DNA from: Deltaproteobacteria bacterium TMED58
GTDB taxonomy: Bacteria; Desulfobacterota_D; UBA1144
Length of the DNA stretch: 34,467 nt
Reading direction: 5' to 3'
Assembly: GCA_002167555.2 (NCBI GenBank)
Contig: NHDL02000002.1
Location: forward strand, 208,760 to 243,226
The notes under the pieces are model-generated. The model was not told the DNA's origin and made no database searches. It saw only the letters and a program-made list of their open reading frames with translations. The position numbers and the translations under genes are program-made. Shown here piece after piece: positions 1 through 9,774 of the stretch (position 1 is its first letter; every line of letters starts with the position of its first letter).

Positions 1-713
1 TCTTTCGTGTTTGTATCGATAGTATAAAAGATATTTGCAGGATTTGCATTTAGCTCTGAAATATCATCAGTAAATTTCTTAACTTTGGAAATGGAAATAT
101 TCAATGATTTACTGATATTTTTATAATCTTTTTTTACTATATCTGCTAGATGGTTATCAATTATATTACAGTATAGCTCAAAGTTCTTATTGTTTGACAT
201 ATCTAATTGAATTTTTAAGGATTCATTTATGGTCCTTGCAAGTATTCCACATGGATCTAGCATTCTTTGTCCTTTTAATATTAACTCCTCAATATCAATT
301 AAACTGATATCAATATTTTCCTGAGATTTTAATATAATTATTATTTCCTCATTTGAGTAGCAAAGAAAACCTTTATCATCTAGAAGATAAACTAAGCATG
401 CATAAATTTTTTTTTCTTTTTTTGATATATTTAATAAGTTTATTTGTTTGATAAGATAGTCAACAATATTATTTTCATCATATTCAGTGAAAGTTTCGTT
501 ATCTAAATCCTCATGTTCAGGTAGTAAACTTTTTTCATTCAAGTTTCGAATAGGTTCCTCTTCTAGGCATGGGTTTTCTAATAATTCTTTTTCTAGTAAA
601 TCATTTATTTCATCAATGTTTAGCTTTATTAATTTTATAAAAAGCTTGGACTCAAGGCTTAAATATCCCTTTTGGGTTGTTTTTAAGTTTTGTTTCAGTT
701 TAATTTTTACCAT
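1..713 (-). CDS. rpoN: RNA polymerase sigma-54 factor, N-terminal part (truncated by the left window edge)
   Basis: Hand translation of the minus strand from ATG at 711-713 is open for 237 codons to the window edge: MVKIKLKQNLKTTQKGYLSLESKLFIKLIKLNIDEINDLLEKELLENPCLEEEP...VYLLDDKGFL...GQRMLDPCGILARTINESLKIQLDM...LNANPANIFYTID. These match the sigma-54 region I 'EL..NP.LEE' pattern, the core-binding 'LDP.G(I/V).AR.L.E.L..QL' motif and the 'LNP.P' motif. The ORF track omits it because it runs off the edge. Confidence 0.88.
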   Translation of the reverse strand, partial: MVKIKLKQNLKTTQKGYLSLESKLFIKLIKLNIDEINDLLEKELLENPCLEEEPIRNLNEKSLLPEHEDLDNETFTEYDENNIVDYLIKQINLLNISKKEKKIYACLVYLLDDKGFLCYSNEEIIIILKSQENIDISLIDIEELILKGQRMLDPCGILARTINESLKIQLDMSNNKNFELYCNIIDNHLADIVKKDYKNISKSLNISISKVKKFTDDISELNANPANIFYTIDTNTK

Positions 714-809
714 TTAGAAAACCAACAATTAATATTTATATATAGGGTATTTTATCCGATATATCACTTAGTTGTTTTTTTAGATAATATTTTTGGAAAA
801 ATTCTGGCT

Positions 810-1400
810 TTACTTAGAAAATTTATTTTCATATAAAGTTATCTTTTCTTCGTGCATCAATGTCAAAGAGATATCATCTAACCCTTCTAAAAGACATTTT
901 CTTCTATATGGATCAATATTAAATTTATATGAAAATCCTTTATTATCTCTTAAGGTCATTTCATCTAGATTGACTATGACCTTATAATCATTGAAGTTTA
1001 ATGATGAATTGAATAGGTAATTTAAGTGCTTTTCATCAACTATGATTGGTAATATGCAGTTTTTAAAGCAATTGTTGTAAAGTATGTCTGCAAAAGAAGT
1101 TGATATTATTACCTTAAAACCATAGTCTCTTAAAGCCCAAGGTGCATGTTCTCTAGAGCTACCGCAACCAAAGTTTTCCTGAGATAATAATATTTCTGAA
1201 TTCTTAAATCTTGGATCATTTAATATAAATTTATCATTCTCAGTTCCATCATCATTAAAACGCCAATCAAAAAAAAGAAATTGCCCAAAGCCAGTTCTTT
1301 CAATTCTTTTCAAAAATTGTTTAGGAATAATTTGGTCAGTATCAACATTAGATGAGTCTAAAGGAGCAGGTCGACTTTCTACAGTCTTAAATTTTTCCAT
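810..1400 (-). CDS. leuD: 3-isopropylmalate dehydratase small subunit
   Basis: 196 aa; DSSNVDTDQIIPKQFLK and NFGCGSSREHAPWALRDYGFK motifs; directly downstream of leuC. Confidence 0.95.
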   Translation of the reverse strand: MEKFKTVESRPAPLDSSNVDTDQIIPKQFLKRIERTGFGQFLFFDWRFNDDGTENDKFILNDPRFKNSEILLSQENFGCGSSREHAPWALRDYGFKVIISTSFADILYNNCFKNCILPIIVDEKHLNYLFNSSLNFNDYKVIVNLDEMTLRDNKGFSYKFNIDPYRRKCLLEGLDDISLTLMHEEKITLYENKFSK

Positions 1401-1403
1401 TGA

Positions 1404-2822
1404 TTAATAATCTCCTAAATCTACATCATATGCTCTTATATCTATAAATCTACCTTCTATTGCTGCCGCAGCTGCCATTGTTGGGCTTACAAGATGGGTT
1501 CTCCCACCTTTACCTTGCCTACCTTCAAAATTTCTATTTGAAGTACTGGCTGCTCTTTCGCCCGGTGACAATTTATCTGGATTCATCGCAAGACACATAC
1601 TGCATCCGGACTCTCTCCATTCAAATCCAGCATCTTTAAAAATTTTATCAATACCAAGTTTTTCTGCTTGATATTTAACTACTTGCGAGCCTGGAACAAC
1701 TATTGCTTTAACTTTAGGCGATACTTTATTACCATGGATAATTTTACTTGCAGCAATTAGGTCTTCTATCCTTCCATTTGTACAAGAACCAATAAAAACA
1801 GTATCAATTTTTATATCCTCTATTAAAGTATCAGCTTTTAAATCCATATATGTCAAAGCATCTTCAATTGATTTCCTTTTTACAGGGTCTTCAATATTCT
1901 TGGGGTTTGGAACTTTACTATCAACGCTCGAAACCATCCCTGGACTAGTTCCCCAACTCACCTGAGGAGCAATTTTTGCAGCATCAAGAAGAAGTTTTTT
2001 ATCAAAAACACAACCTTGATCAGAAGCAAGCTTTCTCCATTCTGACATTAGACTATCCAAATTATCTAAAGATTTTATTCTAGGCTTATCTCTTAAATAG
2101 TTCAATGTTATTTCATCTGGACTAATCATCCCAGCTCTTGCCCCACCTTCAATTGACATATTACAAATTGTCATTCTCTGCTCCATAGATAATGATTTAA
2201 TTGCATCACCTGTATACTCAATTACATGACCTGTTGCACCTGCAGTGCCAATCTCTCCTATAATATTTAGAATAATATCTTTCGCTGTTACTCCCTTAGG
2301 TCTTATACCATCAACTCTTACTTCAAAAGTTTTAGGCTTGTTTTGCCATAGGCACTGGGTTGATAAAACATGTTCAACCTCACTTGTTCCAATTCCAAAG
2401 GCCAAAGCCCCAAAGGCTCCATGAGTAGAGGTATGACTATCCCCGCAGACTATTGTGCTACCAGGTTTAGTTAGACCTTGTTCAGGACCTATAACATGAA
2501 CAATGCCTTGATAAGGGCTTGCGAGATCAAAAAGTTCTATTTGAAATTCTTTACAATTATTTTCTAATGTTTCAATTTGTTGCGCAGAAATGGGATCTTT
2601 AATGTTATTCCTATCTAATGTAGGAACGTTATGGTCCATAGTAGCGAAAGTTTTATTTGTTTTTCTGACTTTTCTTCCTGCTTGTCTAAGTCCTTCAAAT
2701 GCTTGAGGAGATGTAACTTCATGGACTAAATGCAGGTCTATGTAAAGAAGGGTAGGTTTACCATCTTCTTCATGGACTATATGATTATTCCATATTTTGT
2801 CAAAAAGTGTTTCTGGTTTCAT
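1404..2822 (-). CDS. leuC: 3-isopropylmalate dehydratase large subunit
   Basis: 472 aa; aconitase-family motifs [58 protein letters not shown]. Confidence 0.96.
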   Translation of the reverse strand: MKPETLFDKIWNNHIVHEEDGKPTLLYIDLHLVHEVTSPQAFEGLRQAGRKVRKTNKTFATMDHNVPTLDRNNIKDPISAQQIETLENNCKEFQIELFDLASPYQGIVHVIGPEQGLTKPGSTIVCGDSHTSTHGAFGALAFGIGTSEVEHVLSTQCLWQNKPKTFEVRVDGIRPKGVTAKDIILNIIGEIGTAGATGHVIEYTGDAIKSLSMEQRMTICNMSIEGGARAGMISPDEITLNYLRDKPRIKSLDNLDSLMSEWRKLASDQGCVFDKKLLLDAAKIAPQVSWGTSPGMVSSVDSKVPNPKNIEDPVKRKSIEDALTYMDLKADTLIEDIKIDTVFIGSCTNGRIEDLIAASKIIHGNKVSPKVKAIVVPGSQVVKYQAEKLGIDKIFKDAGFEWRESGCSMCLAMNPDKLSPGERAASTSNRNFEGRQGKGGRTHLVSPTMAAAAAIEGRFIDIRAYDVDLGDY

Positions 2823-2844
2823 ATGAAGATATTATAATACCTAA

Positions 2845-4123
2845 TTAGGCTATAGTATTAAAAGTTTTTAATTTTGCAAATTTCGCCTTTTTTCCTAATG
2901 AGTCCTCGATTCTAAGTAGCTGATTATATTTAGCAGTTCTATCTGTTCTTGAACAAGAACCAGTTTTTATTTGGCCTGAGTTTGTTGCTACTGAAATATC
3001 AGCTATGATAGCATCCTCAGTTTCACCTGATCTATGTGAAATTATATATGAATAATTATTTTTCTTAGCTAAGTCTATAGCTTGTAAAGTTTCTGATATA
3101 GATCCGATTTGATTAATTTTAATTAAAATACTATTTCCAGCACTTTTATCAATTCCTGTTTGTAATCTAGAATTATTAGTGACAAATAAGTCGTCTCCAA
3201 CAAGTTGCACTTTATCTCCTATCAGATTAGTTAGCATTGCCCACCCATCCCAATCATCTTCATCGAGTGGATCTTCTATAGAAATTATTGGGTATTTATC
3301 AATTAATTTTTGATAATAAATTGAAATCTCCTCAATATTTAAATCTTTTTTGTCTATTCTATATTTTTTATTATTATAGATTTCTGTAGCTGCTACATCT
3401 AAGGCAAAGAATACTTCACTTCCTAATTTGTAGCCCGCATTCGATACAGCTTCAGATATAAAACTTAAAGCCTCTTCGTTTGATTTTAAATCAGGAGCAA
3501 AGCCACCTTCATCACCAACTGCTGTAGAATGAGAATTCTTATTTAATAACTCTTTTAAGTTGTGGAAGATTTCAACTCCCGCCCTTAAGGACTCCGAAAA
3601 CGAATCGAAACCAGCGGGCACAATCATAAATTCTTGAATATCTAGTCCATTATTTGCATGAGCTCCACCATTTATAATATTCATTAAAGGAGCAGGTAAC
3701 ATAAAATCTTCATTTTTATTTAAAAATTGATAAATTTCCTGACAATTATTCTTAGCTAAACATTTTAGGAAAGTGATTGAACATGCAAGGATAGTATTTG
3801 CACCTAATTTAGATTTATTATAAGTCCCATCTAGATTAAGCAAGAAATCGTCAAATTTTTCATAAGAATCAAAATTTTTACCCTCTATATTTTTTTTTGA
3901 CTATTTCATTAATATTTTTAACTGCATTTTTGACACTCTTTCCATTAAACTCATTTTTATTTCCGTCTCTAAGCTCAATAGCTTCATGCGAACCTGTAGA
4001 AGCCCCTGATGGAACCGAGCCACGACAAATTTCACCATCATCCAGCACCATATCAACCTCTACGGTAGGGGTACCGCGTGAATCAAGGATTTGTCTACCT
4101 CTTAAATAAGTTATTTTTGCCAT
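2845..4123 (-). CDS. eno: Enolase, reading frame interrupted by a 1-nt shift at an A9 tract (two ORFs: 3878..4123 N-terminal and 2845..3843 C-terminal)
   Basis: N-terminal [33 protein letters not shown]...[17 protein letters not shown] ends at ...EIVKKKYRG*. Deleting one A from the A9 run (T9 on + at 3890-3898) gives [37 protein letters not shown]..., continuous with the C-terminal ORF, which carries [19 protein letters not shown] and SHRSGETED. Confidence 0.92.
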
Positions 4124-4222
4124 AGTTTTAGTATTTGAATTCTATATCAGTAAGATTTTTTTTCAATAAAAGATAGAAAAAAGTTTGAATTCATCTTGTA
4201 TTAAGATAATGTATTTTAAATT

Positions 4223-6187
4223 ATGGATTCAAGAATTCCTAATTCTATAAGATTTTTATCTATTGATGCTGTTGAAAAAGCTAACTCAGGCCACCCAGGT
4301 ATGCCAATGGGTATGGCGGACGTGGCGACTATATTGTTTCGTGAGTATTTGAAATTTGATGCATCCAAACCGAGTTGGCCAAATAGAGATAGATTTGTTT
4401 TATCTAATGGTCATGGCTCAATGTTACTATATTCTCTTCAGTATTTATTAGGTTTTTCTGAACCATCTCTAAAGGAAATTATAAATTTTAGAAAATTAAA
4501 ATCTAAAGCTCCTGGTCACCCTGAATATAAACATACGATTGGGGTTGAAACTACCACGGGACCTCTTGCACAAGGCCTTGGCAATGCTGTCGGTATGGCA
4601 TTAGCTGAGAGGATTCAAAATAGTAGATTTGGTGACGAAATAGTAGACCATTTCACTTATGCATTTGTCGGCGATGGATGTCTTATGGAGGGTTTAAGCC
4701 ACGAGGTTCTAAGCTTAGCTGGTCACCTTAAATTAAACAAATTAATAGTTTTCTTTGACGATAACGAAATTTCGATAGATGGACCAACTTCTCTTTCAAA
4801 CTCTGATGATATCAAAGGTAGAATAAATTCTTATAATTGGAACTATATAAAAATAGATGGACATAATCATGCAAAAATAAGGACGGCAATTGAAAAAGCT
4901 CAAAAATCAAAGAAGCCAACACTTATTGCATGCTCTACTAAAATTGGCTTTGGATCCCCCAATAAAGAGGGCACTGAAAAGAGCCATGGGGCAGCACTTG
5001 GGAAGGAAGAGGTTGCTAAAACCAGAAAAAATTTAAAATGGAATTATAAACCCTTTGAAATCCCAAGCTCTATTTTAAAGAAATGGAGAACTGCAGGTCT
5101 AAGGTCCAAAAAAATAAGATTAAAATGGGAATCAAATCTTAAGAAAAGTATTTTGAAGAAAGATTTTAATAAAAGTTTATCCGGAAGCTTTACAATGCCA
5201 TTTATTGAGAATTTGTACAAAATTTTCAGGAAAAATAATTCTGAGGTGGATCTGATTTCGACTAGGAAGTCGAGTGAGAAAGTTTTAGAGGTTTTGAAGA
5301 ATTATATTCCCGAATTGATAGGAGGCTCTGCTGATTTAACACCATCTAATAATACTAGGGTCAATTCGATGGCCGATATTTCTCATAAAAATTACTCTGG
5401 TGAATATGTTCGTTATGGTATTAGAGAGCATGGTATGGCTTCAATTATGAATGGCCTATCTTTACATAAAGGTGTTATTCCATATGGAGGAACTTTTTTA
5501 GTTTTTTCTGATTACTGTAGACCCTCAATAAGATTGTCAGCAATGATGGGTATTAAGGTTATATATGTTATGACCCATGATTCTATAGGTCTAGGTGAAG
5601 ATGGACCAACACATCAACCAGTAGAGCATTTGGCAAGCCTAAGAGCTATTCCAAATTTAAATGTATATAGACCATGTGATATTAATGAAACCTTTCATGC
5701 ATGGATTGATGCTATAAATTCTGATTCCCCTTCAATAATCGCTTTAAGTCGACAAAATTTAAAACTTTTAAATCCTTTGCCATTGAATATTGACAAGAAG
5801 TTGTTGAAATCTGGGGCTCAAATTATATTTCAACCAAATGATAAACGAGATTTAACTTTTTTATCATCAGGATCAGAAGTTGAGATTGCCTTTTCTGCGG
5901 CAAAAGAATTAGAAAAGAGAGGAATTTCCGTTACGGTCGTTTCTATAAATTGTTTGGATAAATTTATAGCCTTATCTAGTAGTTCTAGAAAGACTATTTT
6001 GGGAAATGCTCCAATTTTATCTATTGAAGCGGGATTATCGATGGGTTGGAGAAACTTTTTTGATGACCTTTCAAATGTTGTATCTATTGAATCCTTCGGT
6101 GCTAGTGCACCTAAGGATGATTTATATAGATACTTTAAAATTAGTAAAAATGAAATTATTAAGAAGTCTTTAAAGCTGCTATCTTAA
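4223..6187 (+). CDS. tkt: Transketolase
   Basis: 654 aa; IDAVEKANSGHPGMPMGMADVATILF, GDGCLMEGLSHE, EYVRYGIREHGMASIMNG, THDSIGLGEDGPTHQPVEHLASLRAIPN. Confidence 0.95.
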   Translation: MDSRIPNSIRFLSIDAVEKANSGHPGMPMGMADVATILFREYLKFDASKPSWPNRDRFVLSNGHGSMLLYSLQYLLGFSEPSLKEIINFRKLKSKAPGHPEYKHTIGVETTTGPLAQGLGNAVGMALAERIQNSRFGDEIVDHFTYAFVGDGCLMEGLSHEVLSLAGHLKLNKLIVFFDDNEISIDGPTSLSNSDDIKGRINSYNWNYIKIDGHNHAKIRTAIEKAQKSKKPTLIACSTKIGFGSPNKEGTEKSHGAALGKEEVAKTRKNLKWNYKPFEIPSSILKKWRTAGLRSKKIRLKWESNLKKSILKKDFNKSLSGSFTMPFIENLYKIFRKNNSEVDLISTRKSSEKVLEVLKNYIPELIGGSADLTPSNNTRVNSMADISHKNYSGEYVRYGIREHGMASIMNGLSLHKGVIPYGGTFLVFSDYCRPSIRLSAMMGIKVIYVMTHDSIGLGEDGPTHQPVEHLASLRAIPNLNVYRPCDINETFHAWIDAINSDSPSIIALSRQNLKLLNPLPLNIDKKLLKSGAQIIFQPNDKRDLTFLSSGSEVEIAFSAAKELEKRGISVTVVSINCLDKFIALSSSSRKTILGNAPILSIEAGLSMGWRNFFDDLSNVVSIESFGASAPKDDLYRYFKISKNEIIKKSLKLLS

Positions 6188-6194
6188 TAATTTC

Positions 6195-6222
6195 TTGACA
6201 TTAAATTAATACTAATATAAAT
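6195..6222 (+). promoter_or_regulatory. Candidate sigma-70 promoter for rpsU-dnaG-rpoD
   Basis: Perfect TTGACA at 6195-6200, then TATAAA/ATAAAT about 15-16 nt downstream; lies just after the tkt stop and before rpsU. Confidence 0.5.
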
Positions 6223-6245
6223 TTTTCTACTTATTGGAGTTGTTT

Positions 6246-6443
6246 ATGCCAGGTATATATGTTGGAAGTAATGAAAATTTAGAGAATGCTCTTAGAAGAT
6301 TTAAAAGGCAGGTAGAAAAGGGTGGAATTCTGTCTGATGCAAGAAAAAAAGAGTATTTTGAAAAGCCAAGTGAAACAAAAAAGAAGAAGCTTTTTGCAGC
6401 AAAGAAAAGGATGAATAAAAAAGTCAGAAAACCAAGATATTAA
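6246..6443 (+). CDS. rpsU: 30S ribosomal protein bS21
   Basis: MPGIYVGSNENLENALRRFKRQVEKGGILSDARKKEYFEKPSETKKKK; start refined from ORF start 6234 to ATG 6246, preceded by GGAG. Confidence 0.92.
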   Translation: MPGIYVGSNENLENALRRFKRQVEKGGILSDARKKEYFEKPSETKKKKLFAAKKRMNKKVRKPRY

Positions 6444-6453
6444 AAGAAATTAA

Positions 6454-8214
6454 ATGTCACCTAATGATTCATACCAAGACAAAGAAGACATTCTAAGCAA
6501 AACCTCAATTAAAGAATATATAGATAAAAATTGGTCAGAGTGCAAAAAATCTGGTAGCGGATACAAAGTCTTATGCCCCTTTCATGATGATAAATCCCCA
6601 TCAATGCATATAAATGATGAAAAAGGTCTATATCATTGTTTTGTTTGTAAAGCTGGCGGTAATTTAGTCCAGTTTATCAAAGAGTTTAAAAATTTAACTT
6701 ATCCAGAAACTCTTGAAGAAATATCTAACTTTTTTAATATTAAGATTCCAAAAAAGAACTATAAACCGATTGGTGAAATTGGACTGGATAAAAAAATGTT
6801 CGATTTTAATAAGAAGATTTCGCTTTACTTTAAAAGATGCTTGTCAGATGAACAAGCTAATTTGAAGCCAATTAAGTATCTGAAGAGCAGAGGGTTTAGC
6901 AGTCAAGATATTGAAGAAAATTCACTAGGCTTTGCACCTGATAGTTGGGATTCTATTACAAAAATGGTTCAAGATAAAAAAGAATTGTTAAATATCGCCC
7001 TCTCTCTAGGGCTAATAATAAAGAAGGATGGGAAAGAAGATTTTTTTGATTTCTTTAGAAATAGGATTATCTTTCCTATTAAAAATCGTCAAGGTAACAT
7101 CCTAGGTTTTGCAGGAAGAACAATTGGCGATGATAAAGCTAAATATATCAACTCAAAAGAGTCAGAAATTTTTTCAAAACGTAAAGTCCTATACGGACTA
7201 GGAAATTTCAATAAATTAAATGGTAGAAAGCCAAAATACATTTTCATTGTTGAGGGTTATACAGATGTATTAATGATGAACCATTTTGGACTTTATAATG
7301 TTGTTGCTACTATGGGGACAGCTTTAACATTGGAGCATGCTAACGAAATAAAGAAAATCAGTAATAAGGTTATTATTTGCTATGATTCAGATGCTGCGGG
7401 CATTGACTCATCATTTAAAAATATTGACCCTTTGTTTCAATTTGGAATTGAAATTTTCACTCTAAGACTAGAAGATGGGTTAGATCCATGCTCTTATTTA
7501 GAGAAATTTGGAATGGATAATTTTATACAAAGGGCAAAAAAATCTAATTTAATTATTGATGAGTATATAAATTATTTAAAGGATAAATTAATTGAAAAGG
7601 ATTTATCCATAAACGAGGTTGTCGATAACTTTGTAAGTAAGATAAGATTTGTTCAAGATTATATTCAGAGAGATGAGTTTATAAATAAATTTTCTTCTTC
7701 ATTTTCAATTTCTAAAAGAAAAATTGAAAGTATTATTGATAATGAATTTGTAAAATCTGAAATATCTAGTCAAAAACATAATTCAAATCGATTGTTAGGT
7801 CCAGAAGATATAATTTTAAAAGTTTTTTTAGAGTTTATAGATTCTCGAGATATTGGCATCATGAATAAATGTTCAAAAATCTTTAATAATATTTTTCATA
7901 AAGAAATTATAGATATTATTAAAATTAATCCAGAAGCGGAAGCCTCAGGAGTAATAGGGAGTATTGAAGAAGATGCGACAAGTAGTATGCTTTCAGACTT
8001 GGTATTTACACCTTTTGATATTCCAAATGATAGACAGTTAAGAGGAAAGTTAATTCTTGACTGTATTAAAAGGATAGAGCTAGATTCGATAAAAGATTTG
8101 AAGCGTTTAATAAATCTCAGGCTTAGTAAAGATGGAGAGCTAACAGATAAAGATGAAAAAGAGCTACTAAATGAACTAAAAGACTTAATAGACAGGGAAA
8201 AACAGTTGCAATAG
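6454..8214 (+). CDS. dnaG: DNA primase
   Basis: 586 aa; CHC2 zinc finger CPFHDDKSPSMHINDEKGLYHCFVCKAGGN; TOPRIM IVEGYTDVLMMNHFG; YDSDAAG; rpsU-dnaG-rpoD order. Confidence 0.96.
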   Translation: MSPNDSYQDKEDILSKTSIKEYIDKNWSECKKSGSGYKVLCPFHDDKSPSMHINDEKGLYHCFVCKAGGNLVQFIKEFKNLTYPETLEEISNFFNIKIPKKNYKPIGEIGLDKKMFDFNKKISLYFKRCLSDEQANLKPIKYLKSRGFSSQDIEENSLGFAPDSWDSITKMVQDKKELLNIALSLGLIIKKDGKEDFFDFFRNRIIFPIKNRQGNILGFAGRTIGDDKAKYINSKESEIFSKRKVLYGLGNFNKLNGRKPKYIFIVEGYTDVLMMNHFGLYNVVATMGTALTLEHANEIKKISNKVIICYDSDAAGIDSSFKNIDPLFQFGIEIFTLRLEDGLDPCSYLEKFGMDNFIQRAKKSNLIIDEYINYLKDKLIEKDLSINEVVDNFVSKIRFVQDYIQRDEFINKFSSSFSISKRKIESIIDNEFVKSEISSQKHNSNRLLGPEDIILKVFLEFIDSRDIGIMNKCSKIFNNIFHKEIIDIIKINPEAEASGVIGSIEEDATSSMLSDLVFTPFDIPNDRQLRGKLILDCIKRIELDSIKDLKRLINLRLSKDGELTDKDEKELLNELKDLIDREKQLQ

Positions 8215-8279
8215 TTAACTAAAGTAAATATTTTATTTATGCACTTCTTATAAAATTGGTTAAAATTATACAGGTGCAA

Positions 8280-9596
8280 ATGTTTAGCAAGAGTGTACTC
8301 CCCATAGCTATAGATTTTCTTCCCCATTTTGTTAATGAAATTCTGCCCAAAATTAAACTAGATAAGAAAATCAAAAAAGAATTTGAGTTAAGTATTCCTG
8401 AAAAAAAAGTTGAATCAACCGATGACCCTGTTAAAAGCTATTTGAATACCATTGCTTTTCATTCACTTCTTAAAAAATCTGAAGAAGTTGATGTTGCATC
8501 AAAGTTAAGTATTGCTAAGAATCATATATGCGATTCAATAGTATCTGATTTAGATTTATTAGAGTATTTAGGTGAAAATTATTTATCTGAGAGCATTACA
8601 GAAGATCAGTTTGATTATGATATTGAAAATTCAGAATATGAAAATAAAAAAAATGATAATATAAATAGAAGGGTTTCGAATGTTTTTGAGGTTATTAAAG
8701 ATGCTTTATCCAAACAAAGATTGCCTAATAAAAAAAGGAAGAACTTAAAAGAAGAACTTCTTAAAATTGAGTTTTCTTCAGAATTTCTAAAATCTTTAGT
8801 TGGATTCATAAAAAATAAAAAATATAGCCATGATTTTATATCAGAGGTTAAGAAAGCGAAGCTTAATTACGTTGTTTCTAAGAAAAAACTTGTAGAATCT
8901 AATTTGAGGCTAGTAGTTAGCATTGCTAGGCGTTACACCAACAAGGGTCTTCCTTTCTTGGATTTAATTCAGGAAGGAAATATTGGACTGATTAGAGCTG
9001 TAGAGAAGTTTGAATATGAAAGGGGCTATAAGTTCTCAACTTATGCAACTTGGTGGATTAGGCAAGCAATTACTCGTTCTTTGGCGGATCAGGCAAGAAT
9101 AATTAGGATCCCTGTCCATATGACTGAGCAGATAAATAGGTTAGCATCAGCCTCCCGAACCTTGGTCCAAAAACTAGGGCGAGAGCCTACTTCTTCTGAA
9201 TTAGCTGTAGAATCTAACTATGATATAAACAAAGTAGAGAAAATTTTAAGAGTAACAAAAGACCCCATAGCTCTTGATTCTCCTATCAATGATGACGAAT
9301 CCTCACAAACACTTTTAGATACTGTTGGAGATGAAAAAACACCTTCTCAATACGATTCTTTTAAAAGTAATGAACTGAAAGATATGATCAATAGTTCTTT
9401 GCACAAGGTTTTAAATGAAAGGGAAAAAGATGTTATTAAAAAGAGATTTGGTATTGATGAGGACCAAGCATTTACATTAGAAGAGATTGGTAAAGAGTTT
9501 AATGTTACACGAGAAAGAATTAGACAAATTGAACTAAAAGCATTAAAAAAGTTAAAAAAACTTCGTAAATCTCCCGTCCTTAGCTATTTGGATTAA
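8280..9596 (+). CDS. rpoD: RNA polymerase primary sigma factor
   Basis: Region 2 [57 protein letters not shown]; region 4 [12 protein letters not shown]...[30 protein letters not shown] begins at TTG 8256; ATG 8280 is the likelier start. Confidence 0.95.
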   Translation: MFSKSVLPIAIDFLPHFVNEILPKIKLDKKIKKEFELSIPEKKVESTDDPVKSYLNTIAFHSLLKKSEEVDVASKLSIAKNHICDSIVSDLDLLEYLGENYLSESITEDQFDYDIENSEYENKKNDNINRRVSNVFEVIKDALSKQRLPNKKRKNLKEELLKIEFSSEFLKSLVGFIKNKKYSHDFISEVKKAKLNYVVSKKKLVESNLRLVVSIARRYTNKGLPFLDLIQEGNIGLIRAVEKFEYERGYKFSTYATWWIRQAITRSLADQARIIRIPVHMTEQINRLASASRTLVQKLGREPTSSELAVESNYDINKVEKILRVTKDPIALDSPINDDESSQTLLDTVGDEKTPSQYDSFKSNELKDMINSSLHKVLNEREKDVIKKRFGIDEDQAFTLEEIGKEFNVTRERIRQIELKALKKLKKLRKSPVLSYLD

Positions 9597-9612
9597 AAAA
9601 TTAAGTTTAATA

Positions 9613-9640
9613 TTGACATAAAATTTTTTTTGTATAAGAT
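9613..9640 (+). promoter_or_regulatory. Candidate sigma-70 promoter for the 5S rRNA gene
   Basis: TTGACA at 9613-9618, 16-nt spacer, TAAGAT at 9635-9640 (overlapping TATAAG); predicted TSS coincides with the 5S 5' end. Confidence 0.6.
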
Positions 9641-9648
9641 TTTAGATT

Positions 9649-9764
9649 CTAGGTGGCCACACTGGAGGGGGTACACCCGGTTCCATTCCGAACCCGGAAG
9701 TTAAGTCCTCAGAGGCCGATGATACTGAGACCCGTTGGTTTTGGGAAAGTAGGTAGCTGCCTAG
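9649..9764 (+). rRNA. rrf: 5S ribosomal RNA
   Basis: Conserved core GGTTCCATTCCGAACCCGGAAGTTAAGTCC...GATGATACTGAGACCC...GGGAAAGTAGGTAGCTGCC; terminal helix CTAGGTGGC/GCTGCCTAG pairs over 9 bp (with G-T wobbles). Confidence 0.95.
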
Positions 9765-9774
9765 TTAATTTTTT

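Noticed and set aside
487-717. Plus-strand ORF of 76 aa near the left edge
   Set aside because: Antisense to rpoN; low-complexity Ser/Phe-rich translation; rpoN on the minus strand explains the region.
714-809. Possible tRNA or small RNA between rpoN and leuD
   Set aside because: Short AT-rich gap; no cloverleaf elements such as GGTTCRANYC. I found no tRNA in any intergenic gap.
793-987. Plus-strand ORF of 64 aa
   Set aside because: Antisense to the leuD 3' end, no recognisable domain.
3897-4109. Plus-strand ORF of 70 aa
   Set aside because: Antisense to the enolase N-terminus; shadow of a conserved coding sequence.
7896-8327. Minus-strand ORF of 143 aa spanning the dnaG-rpoD junction
   Set aside because: Antisense to dnaG and rpoD; Ser-rich low-complexity translation (SLSIKSFSSFSSSFSSLSVSSPSLLSL) typical of a mirror of Lys/Glu-rich coding.
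8280-9596. rpoD considered as possibly an alternative sigma factor because it is short and lacks region 1.1
   Set aside because: Conserved regions 1.2-4 and the rpsU-dnaG-rpoD context support the primary sigma factor.
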